Shown here: positions 1 through 6,252 of the stretch, piece after piece
How positions within the stretch are numbered: position 1 is the stretch's first letter
Layout of the letters: each line of letters opens with the position of its first letter
Assembly: GCA_947457975.1 (NCBI GenBank)
Contig: CANGYC010000028.1
Coordinates: forward strand, 1 to 14,439
DNA length: 14,439 bases
Direction of reading: 5' to 3'
Source: Comamonadaceae bacterium
Lineage (GTDB): Bacteria > Pseudomonadota > Gammaproteobacteria > Burkholderiales > Burkholderiaceae_C
The notes under the pieces: generated by a model
The model's database searches: none
Told to the model about the DNA's origin: nothing
Seen by the model: the letters and a program-made list of their open reading frames with translations, nothing else
Position numbers and translations under genes: made by a program

Positions 1-828
1 GAGCTGCGCCACCGAACGCAACTCTTGCGCCGTGGTCGTGGGCAAACCAAAGAACTCCAGGTAGGCCGGGATCTGCTCAAACAGCATGTCCGAGCCAATC
101 TGCACCCGGCAGCCGCGCGCCTGGGCGGCGGAGAGAAAAGCCGTCATGTCGGTGCGCATGACCACTTCGCCCACGAAGGTAGAGGCGTCCAGGCGCGAGA
201 CATCCACGGGCAGCGGGTCGCCCTCGTTCATGCCCAGAGGCGTGGCGTTGACCACCAGGTCGAAGCCGGCCGGGTCCTTGCTACCGGTGCTCACCTGCAG
301 CTGCGGGTAATGCTTCTTCAAACGTTCACCCAGAGCCACGCTGGAGGCGGTGTTCAGGTCATAGAGCGCCAGGGCCGCGACGCCTGCACCGGCGAGCGAG
401 GCCGCAATCGCACAACCCACGCCGCCCGAGCCCACGACCAGCGCGCGTGCGCCCTGCAGCTTCAAGCCCTTGCGCTGCACACCGCGCACAAAACCTTCAC
501 CATCAAACATATCGGCCTGCAACTGGCCCAGCGGGCCCAGACGTACGGCATTGGCCGCCCCTGCAATGGCGGCGGCCGGCAGCACCTCGTCGACCAGCCC
601 CACGGTGGTGACCTTGTGCGGCATGGTGATCAGCGCGCCTTGGGTGTTGCCCAGCTTAAAAAGCGAACGCAGCAGGGCCTCGAAGTTGTCCGGCTGGCAG
701 GCCATGGGCACCACCAGCGCGTTGATGCCATGCGATGCGAAATACGGGTTGTAAATCAGCGGCGCTTTGAAGGAATGCGTGGGGTAGCCGATGTGCGGAA
801 TGATGACCGTGTGGCCATTGATGATCAT
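1..828 (-). CDS. AroE-family (shikimate/quinate dehydrogenase-like) oxidoreductase, 3' end cut by window edge
   Basis: An open frame of 276 codons runs from ATG at 828 to the window edge without a stop; the family is usually about 270-290 residues, so only the extreme C-terminus is missing. Seen: an N-terminal substrate domain with ITMPHK (catalytic-type Lys72), GAANAV (Asn93) and DGEGF (Asp109); a nucleotide-binding GSGGVG loop at 133-138; NATPLGM at 194-200; and a C-terminal IGSDMLFEQ at 244-252. The Lys-Asp pair used by shikimate dehydrogenases is kept. Odd: the usual shikimate-binding Ser-x-Ser near residue 20 reads Ser19-Phe-Lys21, and the usual NTD before the Asp is replaced (DMFDG). 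The substrate may therefore be quinate or another cyclic polyol acid rather than shikimate. Its ATG overlaps the aroQ stop by 4 nt (ATGA), so translation is probably coupled. Family assignment is firm; biosynthetic versus catabolic role is inferred. Confidence 0.85.
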   Translation of the reverse strand, partial: MIINGHTVIIPHIGYPTHSFKAPLIYNPYFASHGINALVVPMACQPDNFEALLRSLFKLGNTQGALITMPHKVTTVGLVDEVLPAAAIAGAANAVRLGPLGQLQADMFDGEGFVRGVQRKGLKLQGARALVVGSGGVGCAIAASLAGAGVAALALYDLNTASSVALGERLKKHYPQLQVSTGSKDPAGFDLVVNATPLGMNEGDPLPVDVSRLDASTFVGEVVMRTDMTAFLSAAQARGCRVQIGSDMLFEQIPAYLEFFGLPTTTAQELRSVAQL

Positions 829-1268
829 GCACTGGCCTTGATGTGAGAGACGGCCGCACGCAGTGCCAGCAGGTAGCTGTCGACGCCAAAGCCGGCAATC
901 TGGCCCTTGGCAATGGGCGCGATCACCGAGTGGTGACGGAACTCCTCGCGCGCATGGATGTTGGACATGTGCACCTCGAAGATGGGGCACTTGAGGATGG
1001 CCAGCGCATCGCGGACGGCATAGCTGTAGTGCGTCCAAGCGCCGGCATTGATGAGCACAGCCGCCGTGCCATCGGTGTGGGCAGCATGGATGCGCTCGCA
1101 CATGGCGCCTTCGAAGTTGGTCTGGAAGTTATCGACCTGGGCGCCCAGCTCACGGCCCAGGGCCACCAGCTGCTGGTTGATTTGCTCGAGCGTGATGGTG
1201 CCGTACTGAGCCGGGTCACGCTTGCCGAACATGTTGAGGTTCACGCCGTTGAGCACGAGGATGTTCAT
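825..1268 (-). CDS. aroQ: Type II 3-dehydroquinate dehydratase
   Basis: 147 residues, the normal size for the small dodecameric type II enzyme that interconverts 3-dehydroquinate and 3-dehydroshikimate in the cytoplasm. Seen: LNGVNLNMFGKRDPAQYG at the N-terminus with Arg17 and Tyr22 of the flexible lid and active site, QTNFEGAM (Asn51, Glu53), INAGAWTHYS (Asn74, His80), EVHMSN with the catalytic-type His100, and REEFRHHS (Arg107, Arg111). Odd: the family's INPGA reads INAGA (Pro to Ala at 75) and LNGPN reads LNGVN, mild divergence from housekeeping AroQ. A strong AAGGAG at 1280-1275 sits 6 nt before the ATG. It lies 30 nt after the Gfo/Idh gene and overlaps the AroE-like gene by 4 nt. Placement behind a TRAP transporter suggests a catabolic isozyme for quinate-type compounds (inference). 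Confidence 0.93.
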   Translation of the reverse strand: MNILVLNGVNLNMFGKRDPAQYGTITLEQINQQLVALGRELGAQVDNFQTNFEGAMCERIHAAHTDGTAAVLINAGAWTHYSYAVRDALAILKCPIFEVHMSNIHAREEFRHHSVIAPIAKGQIAGFGVDSYLLALRAAVSHIKASA

Positions 1269-1298
1269 GGAAGGCTCCTTGTTGGAATCGGTTGAGGT

Positions 1299-2351
1299 TC
1301 AGTCGAGCTCGACGACGCGCCCAGTGCGGGCCGCTTCGGCAATGGCCTCGGTCACGCACAGATTCTGCATCCCATCGCGGGCGCTCACCAGCGGCTCGGC
1401 CTGGCCCCGGATGACCTGCACAAAATGCGCCATCTGGCGCTGCAGCGGATCCTCGCGCACCAGGTCCACCCGGCCCTCCTCGAAGGGCTTCCACCAGGAG
1501 CTCTCTTCGGGGCCGGGGTAGGTCTTCAGGCGCATGGTGGGCACCGACAGGCTGCCCAGCGTGCCGGTGACCACATAGCAGTCTTCGTCGGCGTAGCTGG
1601 GATAGGCCTTGTTCTCCTGGCTGGTCTGCTCCCAGCTGCGGGCGCAGGCGGCGGTGTCGGAGAGCAGGAAACTGCCCAGCGCACCGCTGGCAAACCGCAG
1701 GTTGATGCTCACCGTGTCTTCCACCGCAAAGCCGCGCACCGCGTTCGAGGCAAAGGCCTGCACCGCCACGATGTCACCGCAGAGCATGCGCAGGTTGTGC
1801 ACCTCGTGAATCATGTTGATCAGGATGGGGCCGCCGCCGGGCTGGGTGCGCCAGGGGCCGTCGGCAAAGTAGTGGTCGGGCTTGAAAAACGCGGCGCTGC
1901 CCATCACGGCCACCAGCCGACCGAGCTGGCCGCTTTGGACCACCTCACGCGCCCGGGCCATGAGAGGGCTGTGTGCCCGGTGGTGGCCAATGAGCACCCG
2001 CGCCGTGGCGCTGCCGGCTGCGCGCACCAGCTGCTCGGCCTCGGCCACGGTGGGGGCGATCGGTTTTTCCACCAACACACTCACGCCCGCCGCCAGGCAT
2101 TGCAGCGCCTGCGGCACATGCAGCGCATTGGGTGTGGCCAGGATCACGCCATCCGGCCGGTCGTGTGCGAGCAAGGCCTCCAGGGCCGTGAAGTGCGGCA
2201 CGCCCTGCTGAGCGGCCAGCTCGGCGGCGGCCGGCGCAGGATCGACCACCGCGCACAGACGGGCGTCGGTGCGGCGGGTGAGCAGATCGATGTGGGTGCG
2301 GCCGATCAGGCCAGCCCCCGCCACCGCCAGGCGAAGTGCGTTCATGGTCAT
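1299..2351 (-). CDS. Gfo/Idh/MocA-family NAD(P)-dependent oxidoreductase
   Basis: 350 residues, the usual length for the family. Seen: an N-terminal Rossmann fold with AGAGLIGRTH (residues 11-20) and an acidic residue at the end of the second strand (VVDP, Asp37), the diagnostic EKP at 95-97 (catalytic Lys96), and a C-terminal alpha/beta domain with GGGPILINMIHEVHNL at 172-187 supplying Asn179, His182 and His185. Family members oxidise or isomerise hydroxyl groups on sugars, inositols and related cyclic polyols. The family does not fix the substrate, but the neighbours (AroQ, an AroE-like enzyme, a TRAP importer) point to a cyclic hydroxy acid. The start could be the ATG at 2351 or the second ATG at 2345; neither has a strong Shine-Dalgarno site. 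A GC hairpin (2365-2391) ends 13 nt before the start. Confidence 0.88.
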   Translation of the reverse strand: MTMNALRLAVAGAGLIGRTHIDLLTRRTDARLCAVVDPAPAAAELAAQQGVPHFTALEALLAHDRPDGVILATPNALHVPQALQCLAAGVSVLVEKPIAPTVAEAEQLVRAAGSATARVLIGHHRAHSPLMARAREVVQSGQLGRLVAVMGSAAFFKPDHYFADGPWRTQPGGGPILINMIHEVHNLRMLCGDIVAVQAFASNAVRGFAVEDTVSINLRFASGALGSFLLSDTAACARSWEQTSQENKAYPSYADEDCYVVTGTLGSLSVPTMRLKTYPGPEESSWWKPFEEGRVDLVREDPLQRQMAHFVQVIRGQAEPLVSARDGMQNLCVTEAIAEAARTGRVVELD

Positions 2352-2364
2352 CTTGGTCGCCCCA

Positions 2365-2391
2365 GGCCGGCTGCCTCAGGGCAGGCCGGCC
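2365..2391 (-). other. Intercistronic stem-loop between dctP and the Gfo/Idh gene
   Basis: On the plus strand GGCCGGCTGCC (2365-2375) pairs with GGCAGGCCGGCC (2380-2391) around a TCAG loop, giving 11 base pairs with one bulged base. There is no T-tract after it on the minus strand, so it is unlikely to be a full terminator. It lies 13 nt after the dctP stop and 13 nt before the next ATG. A likely role is 3'-end protection of dctP mRNA or partial attenuation (inference). Confidence 0.5.
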
Positions 2392-2404
2392 TCGGCAGGA
2401 CGGC

Positions 2405-3406
2405 TTATTTACGCACCTTGGCCAGCGTGTTCTGCACCTCTTTGAGCAGGTCCTGGCCGACGTTGACGCCGTACTTGGCCGTGACCGGGCGCATCTTGTC
2501 GCGCAACTTGCCAGACTCGGCGGCCGACAGCTCGGTGACCTGCATGCCGTTCTTCTTCATGTTGTCCAGCGCGGCTGCCACCTGACCACGGGCCTGCTGG
2601 CGCTGGAACTTGGCTGCTTCCTGGGCGGCATCTTGCAGGATCTTCTTTTGCGCAGCGTCCAGGGTGTCCCAGAACTTCTTGCTGATCACCACCGACTGCG
2701 GGTTGTACTGGTGGTTGGACAGCACCACGTGCTTCTGTACCTCGAAGAACTTGTTGGCATTGATCACGGTGACCGGGTTTTCCTGGCCGTCAATGGCTTT
2801 TTGCTCCAACGCGCCATACACCTCGGGGAAGGGCAGCGGCGTGGGGTTGGCGCCCAGGGCACGCACCCAGTCCACGTTGATGGGGTTGGGAATCACGCGC
2901 AGCTTCAGGCCTTCGAGGTCTTCGGCCTTGGTGATGGGGCGGCGGCTGTTGGTGATGTTGCGAAAGCCCAGCTCGAAGTAGGCCAAGCCCACCAAGCCTT
3001 TGTCCTGCAGCTTGTCATGCAGCTGCTTGCCGATGGGGCCGTCGATGATCAGCTCGGCCTCTTTCTCGTTGTTGAACAGGAAAGGGAAGTCATAGATGGC
3101 GAATTCCTTGACCTGGCTGGCGAAGATGCCGGAGTTCATGGAAGCCATCTCGAGCGTGCCGCCCTGGATGGCCGAGACATTGGCCTGATCGCTGCCCAGC
3201 GTGCCGCCGGGAAAGAGGTTGACCTTGATCTTGCCGCCGCTCTTGGCCTGCACGATCTCGGCAAACTTCTCCATGCCCATCACGATGGGATGGCCCTTGG
3301 GGTTTTGCGTGGCGAACTTGATGGTCTTGTCCTGGGCCTGCGCCAGGGGGACGAAGGCCGCTACGGCCAGGGCGGCCGCCAGGGCCTTGAGGGTCATGCG
3401 TTTCAT
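2405..3406 (-). CDS. dctP: TRAP transporter periplasmic solute-binding protein (DctP family)
   Basis: 333 residues, the usual TRAP binding-protein length. Seen: a Sec signal peptide (basic MKRMTLK, Ala/Leu core, likely cleavage after AQA at residue 24), then a two-lobe binding protein. GFRNITN carries Arg149 and GLKLRV carries Arg170, the positions where DctP proteins hold the substrate carboxylate. PEVYGALEQKAIDGQENP and the FFEVQKHVVLSNH region are typical of the family. It captures an organic acid in the periplasm and delivers it to DctQM. Start choice: ATG at 3406 with AGGAGA at 3416-3411. It is separated from dctM by 78 nt, so the order is Q-M-P rather than the common P-Q-M. Two GAACAGT direct repeats (3419-3425, 3433-3439) lie in its leader. 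Exact ligand unknown; a quinate/shikimate-like acid is suggested by neighbours. Confidence 0.95.
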   Translation of the reverse strand: MKRMTLKALAAALAVAAFVPLAQAQDKTIKFATQNPKGHPIVMGMEKFAEIVQAKSGGKIKVNLFPGGTLGSDQANVSAIQGGTLEMASMNSGIFASQVKEFAIYDFPFLFNNEKEAELIIDGPIGKQLHDKLQDKGLVGLAYFELGFRNITNSRRPITKAEDLEGLKLRVIPNPINVDWVRALGANPTPLPFPEVYGALEQKAIDGQENPVTVINANKFFEVQKHVVLSNHQYNPQSVVISKKFWDTLDAAQKKILQDAAQEAAKFQRQQARGQVAAALDNMKKNGMQVTELSAAESGKLRDKMRPVTAKYGVNVGQDLLKEVQNTLAKVRK

Positions 3407-3484
3407 GGTGTCTCCTGCGAACAGTACGCGTTGAACAGTTGGCTGTGCGCGGCGTACCAGACACGCACCACCAGGGATAGAAAA

Positions 3485-4765
3485 TCAGTGGTAGAGCCAG
3501 CGGGCCGGCACCATCACCAGCTCGGGGAACAGCACCAGCAAAAACATCACCAGCATCTGCACGGCCATGAAGGGCAGCACACCGCGCGTGACATCGTCCA
3601 TGCGCATGCGGCCCACGCCGGCCACCACATTGAGGACGGTGCCCACGGGCGGTGTGACCAGGCCGATGGAGTTGTTGATGATGAACAGCACGCCAAAGTA
3701 CACCGGGTCAATGCCAGCGGCTTTGACCAGCGGCATCAGCACCGGCGTGAGGATCAGGATGGTGGGCGTCATGTCCATGGCCGTGCCCACGATGATCACC
3801 AGCACCATGATGGCCGCCATCAGCAGCTTGGGGTTGTCCAGCAGAGGCTGCAGCAGCTCGATCACCTGGTTGGGCAGGTTGGCCACCGTGATCATCCAGG
3901 CCGAGACCATGGCCGCGGCCACCAGGAACATGACCACCGAGGTGGTCTTGGCCGAGGCAATGAACACGTCAATCAGCTGATTCCAGCGCAGCTCGCGGTA
4001 GACCACCGTGGCCACGAAGAGGGCGTACACAGCGGCCACCACCGCCGCCTCGGTGGGGGTGAACACACCCATGCGCAGACCCACCAGAATGATGACCGGC
4101 AGCATCAGGGCCCAGGTGGCGCGCCGCAGCGCCTTCCAGACCTCGCTGGCCGGCTGGCGCGGCGGGGGCGCAAGCTGCTCTTTTCGGGTGAGCCACCACC
4201 AGGTGAACCACAGGCCGGCACCCAGGAGCAGGCCCGGGAAGATGCCCGCCAGGAACAGCTTGCTGATGGAGACATTGGCGGCCACGCCAAAGATCACAAA
4301 GCCGATGGAGGGCGGAATGATGGGGCCGATCACGCCGCAGGCCGCAATCAGGCCTGCGCTGCGCGACTTGTCGTGGCCGGCTTTGATCATCATGGGCAGC
4401 AGCAGCGCCGTCAGCGCCGCCGCATCGGCCACGGCCGAGCCCGAGAGGGCCGAGAGCAGACAGGCCGCCAGGATGGTCACATAGCCCAGGCCGCCACGGA
4501 TGTGGCCCACCAGGGCCATGGCGAAATCAACGATGCGGCGCGACAGGCCGCCGGTGTTCATGATCTCGCCGGCCAGCATGAAGAAAGGCACGGCCAGCAG
4601 CGGGAAGCTGTTGGCGCCCTCGATCACGTTCTGCGCCAGGATCTGCGCATCGAACATGTCCATGTGCCACATGAGGGCCGCGCCGCACAGCAGCAGCGAG
4701 AAGGCAATCGGGATGCCCAGGGCCATGGCCCCCAGCAAAGCCCCAAGAAAGACGGCGATCGTCAT
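3485..4765 (-). CDS. dctM: TRAP transporter large permease subunit (DctM family)
   Basis: 426 residues, typical for DctM. This inner-membrane subunit couples substrate import to the sodium or proton gradient. Seen: about a dozen hydrophobic segments along the whole chain; conserved GSAVADAAALTALLLPMM; the GVIGPIIPPSIGFVIFG stretch with its double proline; the matching C-terminal NNSIGLVTPPVGTVLNV stretch; and the short hydrophilic loop KEQLAPPPRQPASEVW mid-protein. These internally repeated PP-containing hairpin regions are hallmarks of the DctM/IT superfamily. The ATG at 4765 follows the dctQ stop by 10 nt, so the two membrane subunits are almost certainly translated together. Nothing appears truncated. 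Confidence 0.96.
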   Translation of the reverse strand: MTIAVFLGALLGAMALGIPIAFSLLLCGAALMWHMDMFDAQILAQNVIEGANSFPLLAVPFFMLAGEIMNTGGLSRRIVDFAMALVGHIRGGLGYVTILAACLLSALSGSAVADAAALTALLLPMMIKAGHDKSRSAGLIAACGVIGPIIPPSIGFVIFGVAANVSISKLFLAGIFPGLLLGAGLWFTWWWLTRKEQLAPPPRQPASEVWKALRRATWALMLPVIILVGLRMGVFTPTEAAVVAAVYALFVATVVYRELRWNQLIDVFIASAKTTSVVMFLVAAAMVSAWMITVANLPNQVIELLQPLLDNPKLLMAAIMVLVIIVGTAMDMTPTILILTPVLMPLVKAAGIDPVYFGVLFIINNSIGLVTPPVGTVLNVVAGVGRMRMDDVTRGVLPFMAVQMLVMFLLVLFPELVMVPARWLYH

Positions 4766-4775
4766 GTTGGCGGTC

Positions 4776-5315
4776 TTACTTGAGTGGAGCAGGCACGATG
4801 ACCGGCTCTTCTTCGGATTCGCGCACGCCGATGAGTTCGGCCTCGCTGAGCTGGCCGGTGACCAGGCGCCAGAGCCTGTGCACCAGGATCAGGGCCACCG
4901 AGACCGAAGTGACCAGGCCGCAGGCATAGAAGATGCCCATGGAGACCTCCATCACCGCGCTGGTGGACGTGAGGTTGATCAGGGTCTGCTCATACGCGCC
5001 CTTGAAAAGCAGCCAGCAGACAAACAGCATCAGCAGGTGGCCGAGCACAAAGCACAGCTTCTTGCCGGCCCGTGGCAGGCGCGAGACCAGGGTGTCTGAA
5101 CCCAGGTGCGAGCCTTCGCGCATGGCCACCACGGCGCCTAAGAAGGTCATCCACACAAACAGCCAGCGCGAGAGCTCTTCCGACATGGTGATGCCGGAGC
5201 TGAAGGCATAGCGCAGCACCACGTTGGTGAAGACCAGCACCACCATGAGCGCCAGCCCCAGGGCCATGAGCCAGGACAGGAGGCGGCAGTAGCCGCCGAT
5301 CAAACGGTCAAGCAC
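4776..5315 (-). CDS. dctQ: TRAP transporter small permease subunit (DctQ family)
   Basis: 179 residues with four hydrophobic segments, the normal size and topology of the small TRAP membrane protein that partners DctM. Seen: the family signature region from NVVLRYAF through SEELSRWLFVWMTFLGA to MREGSHLG (about residues 31-72), followed by two more membrane helices and a charged tail rich in Glu. The start chosen is GTG at 5315 (GTG CTT GAC CGT), preceded by GAAGGGT about 8 nt upstream. It is the first gene of the transport operon. A candidate operator and promoter lie 29-53 nt upstream (5344-5368), and the tetR gene lies 90 nt upstream in the same direction. Confidence 0.93.
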   Translation of the reverse strand: MLDRLIGGYCRLLSWLMALGLALMVVLVFTNVVLRYAFSSGITMSEELSRWLFVWMTFLGAVVAMREGSHLGSDTLVSRLPRAGKKLCFVLGHLLMLFVCWLLFKGAYEQTLINLTSTSAVMEVSMGIFYACGLVTSVSVALILVHRLWRLVTGQLSEAELIGVRESEEEPVIVPAPLK

Positions 5316-5343
5316 GAAGAACCCTTCGGAAGTGCGTCCACGA

Positions 5344-5368
5344 CAGAATGTACCAACTGGTTAGTTTA
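5344..5368 (-). promoter_or_regulatory. Candidate TetR operator and -10 element before dctQ
   Basis: On the minus strand AACCAGTTGGTACATTCTG (5362-5344) contains the dyad ACCA-GT-TGGT. The same 19 bases occur with only two changes (AACCAGACGGTACATTCTG) at the start of tetR. Over 24 bases (5344-5367 versus 6056-6079), 20 match. A TAAACT hexamer (5368-5363) abuts the dyad and could be the -10 box; no good -35 was seen. A repressor bound here would cover the start of transcription. Operator assignment is inferred from the duplicated dyad next to the TetR gene. Confidence 0.65.
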
Positions 5369-5405
5369 CGACGGGACCGTAGAAACCCTGAGCCCCGAAC
5401 GCGGC

Positions 5406-6077
5406 TCAGCGCCGCACGAAGCGCACCACCATCTCGGCCACGTTGGCGCGGCGCAGGGCGCGGGCGGCCGGGGTGGAGAGATCGCGCTTGAAGATCTGCC
5501 CGAAGCTGTATTGGTTGGAGACATTGAAGAAGGCCAGCGCCGAGATGGAGGCATGGATGTCCACCGGGTCCAGGCCCTCGCGAAACACGCCCTCGGCCAC
5601 GCCGCGCACATACAACCGCTCGATGGCCGAGATGGCAGGCACATTGAGCTCCTGGATGATCTGGCTCTGCGCCAGGAACTTGCCGCGGGCGATGTTCTCG
5701 TTCATCACGATGCGGATGTAGTCCTCGTGGGAGCCGTGGTGGTCGAAGGTGAACTCCGCCAGGCGGCGCAGCGCCTCCTCGGGGGGCAGGTTGTCCAGGG
5801 TCAGCTCGGACTCGATGCGGCGCATCTCGCGGTAGCTGTGCTCCAGCACGGCCAGGTACAGGCCTTCCTTGCTGCCGAAGTAGTAATAGATCATGCGCTT
5901 GCTGGTGCGCGTGGCGGCGGCGATCTCGTCAATGCGCGCACCGCTCAGACCCTTGTCGGCAAACTCACGCAAGGCCACCTCGAGCATGCCGGCCATGGTG
6001 CGCTCGGGATCGTTGGTGCGCGAGGCCGCAGCCGGAGGCTTGGCCGGCGCGCGCGCAGAATGTACCGTCTGGTTCAT
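5406..6077 (-). CDS. TetR/AcrR-family transcriptional regulator
   Basis: 223 residues from the ATG at 6077. Seen: an N-terminal TetR DNA-binding domain from about residue 25 to 75, with EVALREFADKGLSGARIDEI and the recognition-helix region RTSKRMIYYYFGSKEGLYLAVL. A helical ligand-binding and dimerisation domain follows, including ENIARGKFL and FFNVSNQYSFGQIF, loosely like the RutR/YcdC-type C-terminal half (from memory). An in-frame ATG at 6170 would add 31 residues. I prefer 6077 because TATACT lies just upstream and the candidate operator straddles the start; neither ATG has a clear Shine-Dalgarno site. It probably represses the TRAP-aro operon downstream and its own gene in the absence of a small effector such as the imported acid or its CoA/keto derivative (inference). 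Confidence 0.9.
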   Translation of the reverse strand: MNQTVHSARAPAKPPAAASRTNDPERTMAGMLEVALREFADKGLSGARIDEIAAATRTSKRMIYYYFGSKEGLYLAVLEHSYREMRRIESELTLDNLPPEEALRRLAEFTFDHHGSHEDYIRIVMNENIARGKFLAQSQIIQELNVPAISAIERLYVRGVAEGVFREGLDPVDIHASISALAFFNVSNQYSFGQIFKRDLSTPAARALRRANVAEMVVRFVRR

Positions 6078-6079
6078 TT
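6056..6079 (-). promoter_or_regulatory. Candidate TetR autoregulatory operator overlapping the tetR start
   Basis: This is the second copy of the dyad-containing block found before dctQ, with 20 of 24 positions identical. It spans the tetR start codon (6077-6075) and codons 2-7. The dyad is ACC-AGAC-GGT here. Binding would block both initiation of transcription and elongation into tetR. Confidence 0.6.
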
Positions 6080-6083
6080 CGCC

Positions 6084-6089
6084 AGTATA
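6084..6089 (-). promoter_or_regulatory. Candidate tetR -10 box, implying a very short or absent leader
   Basis: TATACT on the minus strand (6089-6084) matches the -10 consensus in five of six positions and ends 6 nt before the ATG at 6077. Transcription would begin at or next to the start codon, fitting the lack of a Shine-Dalgarno site. No convincing -35 lies 16-19 nt further upstream. Confidence 0.4.
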
Positions 6090-6252
6090 GGAGTGCTGCG
6101 GCCGACCGCGCTCAGCACCGTTGACGAAATCGATCGCGGTGACCGAGGCCTTTTCGATAGTCCGCAGCATCGAGGTCTTCGGCCCGCAGGAAAGCTCTGG
6201 GCCAACCCTAGGGGATATCCCGGCCTTGCAGGGTCACAGCCCTCCCCCCATC
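6090..6252. promoter_or_regulatory. Divergent tetR/araC intergenic region
   Basis: This gap separates two divergently transcribed regulators. It contains a perfect 10-bp palindrome GGGATATCCC (6212-6221), 31 nt before the preferred araC-family ATG, and short arms TCGAT/ATCGA around 6154-6173. Either could be a regulator site. No strong sigma-70 promoter toward the araC-family gene was found; the TTGACG at 6121 lacks a properly spaced -10. Confidence 0.3.

Noticed and set aside
25..846. Plus-strand open frame at the left edge
   Set aside because: It is antisense to the AroE-like gene, which shows a coherent family pattern from its ATG at 828 to the edge.
2336..4783. Very long plus-strand open frame (about 815 codons) opposite the TRAP genes
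   Set aside because: It is antisense to dctP, dctM and part of their neighbours, which have clear family motifs. Its translation is rich in His, Gln, Gly and Arg with no recognisable domain, as expected for a shadow frame in GC-rich DNA.
5406..5644. Alternative minus-strand frame within the tetR gene
   Set aside because: It overlaps the well-supported TetR C-terminal domain in another frame and has no independent evidence.
6121..6252. TTG-initiated N-terminal extension of the AraC-family protein
   Set aside because: The added 44 residues show no domain, the TTG lacks a ribosome-binding site, and the cupin domain is already complete from the ATG at 6253.
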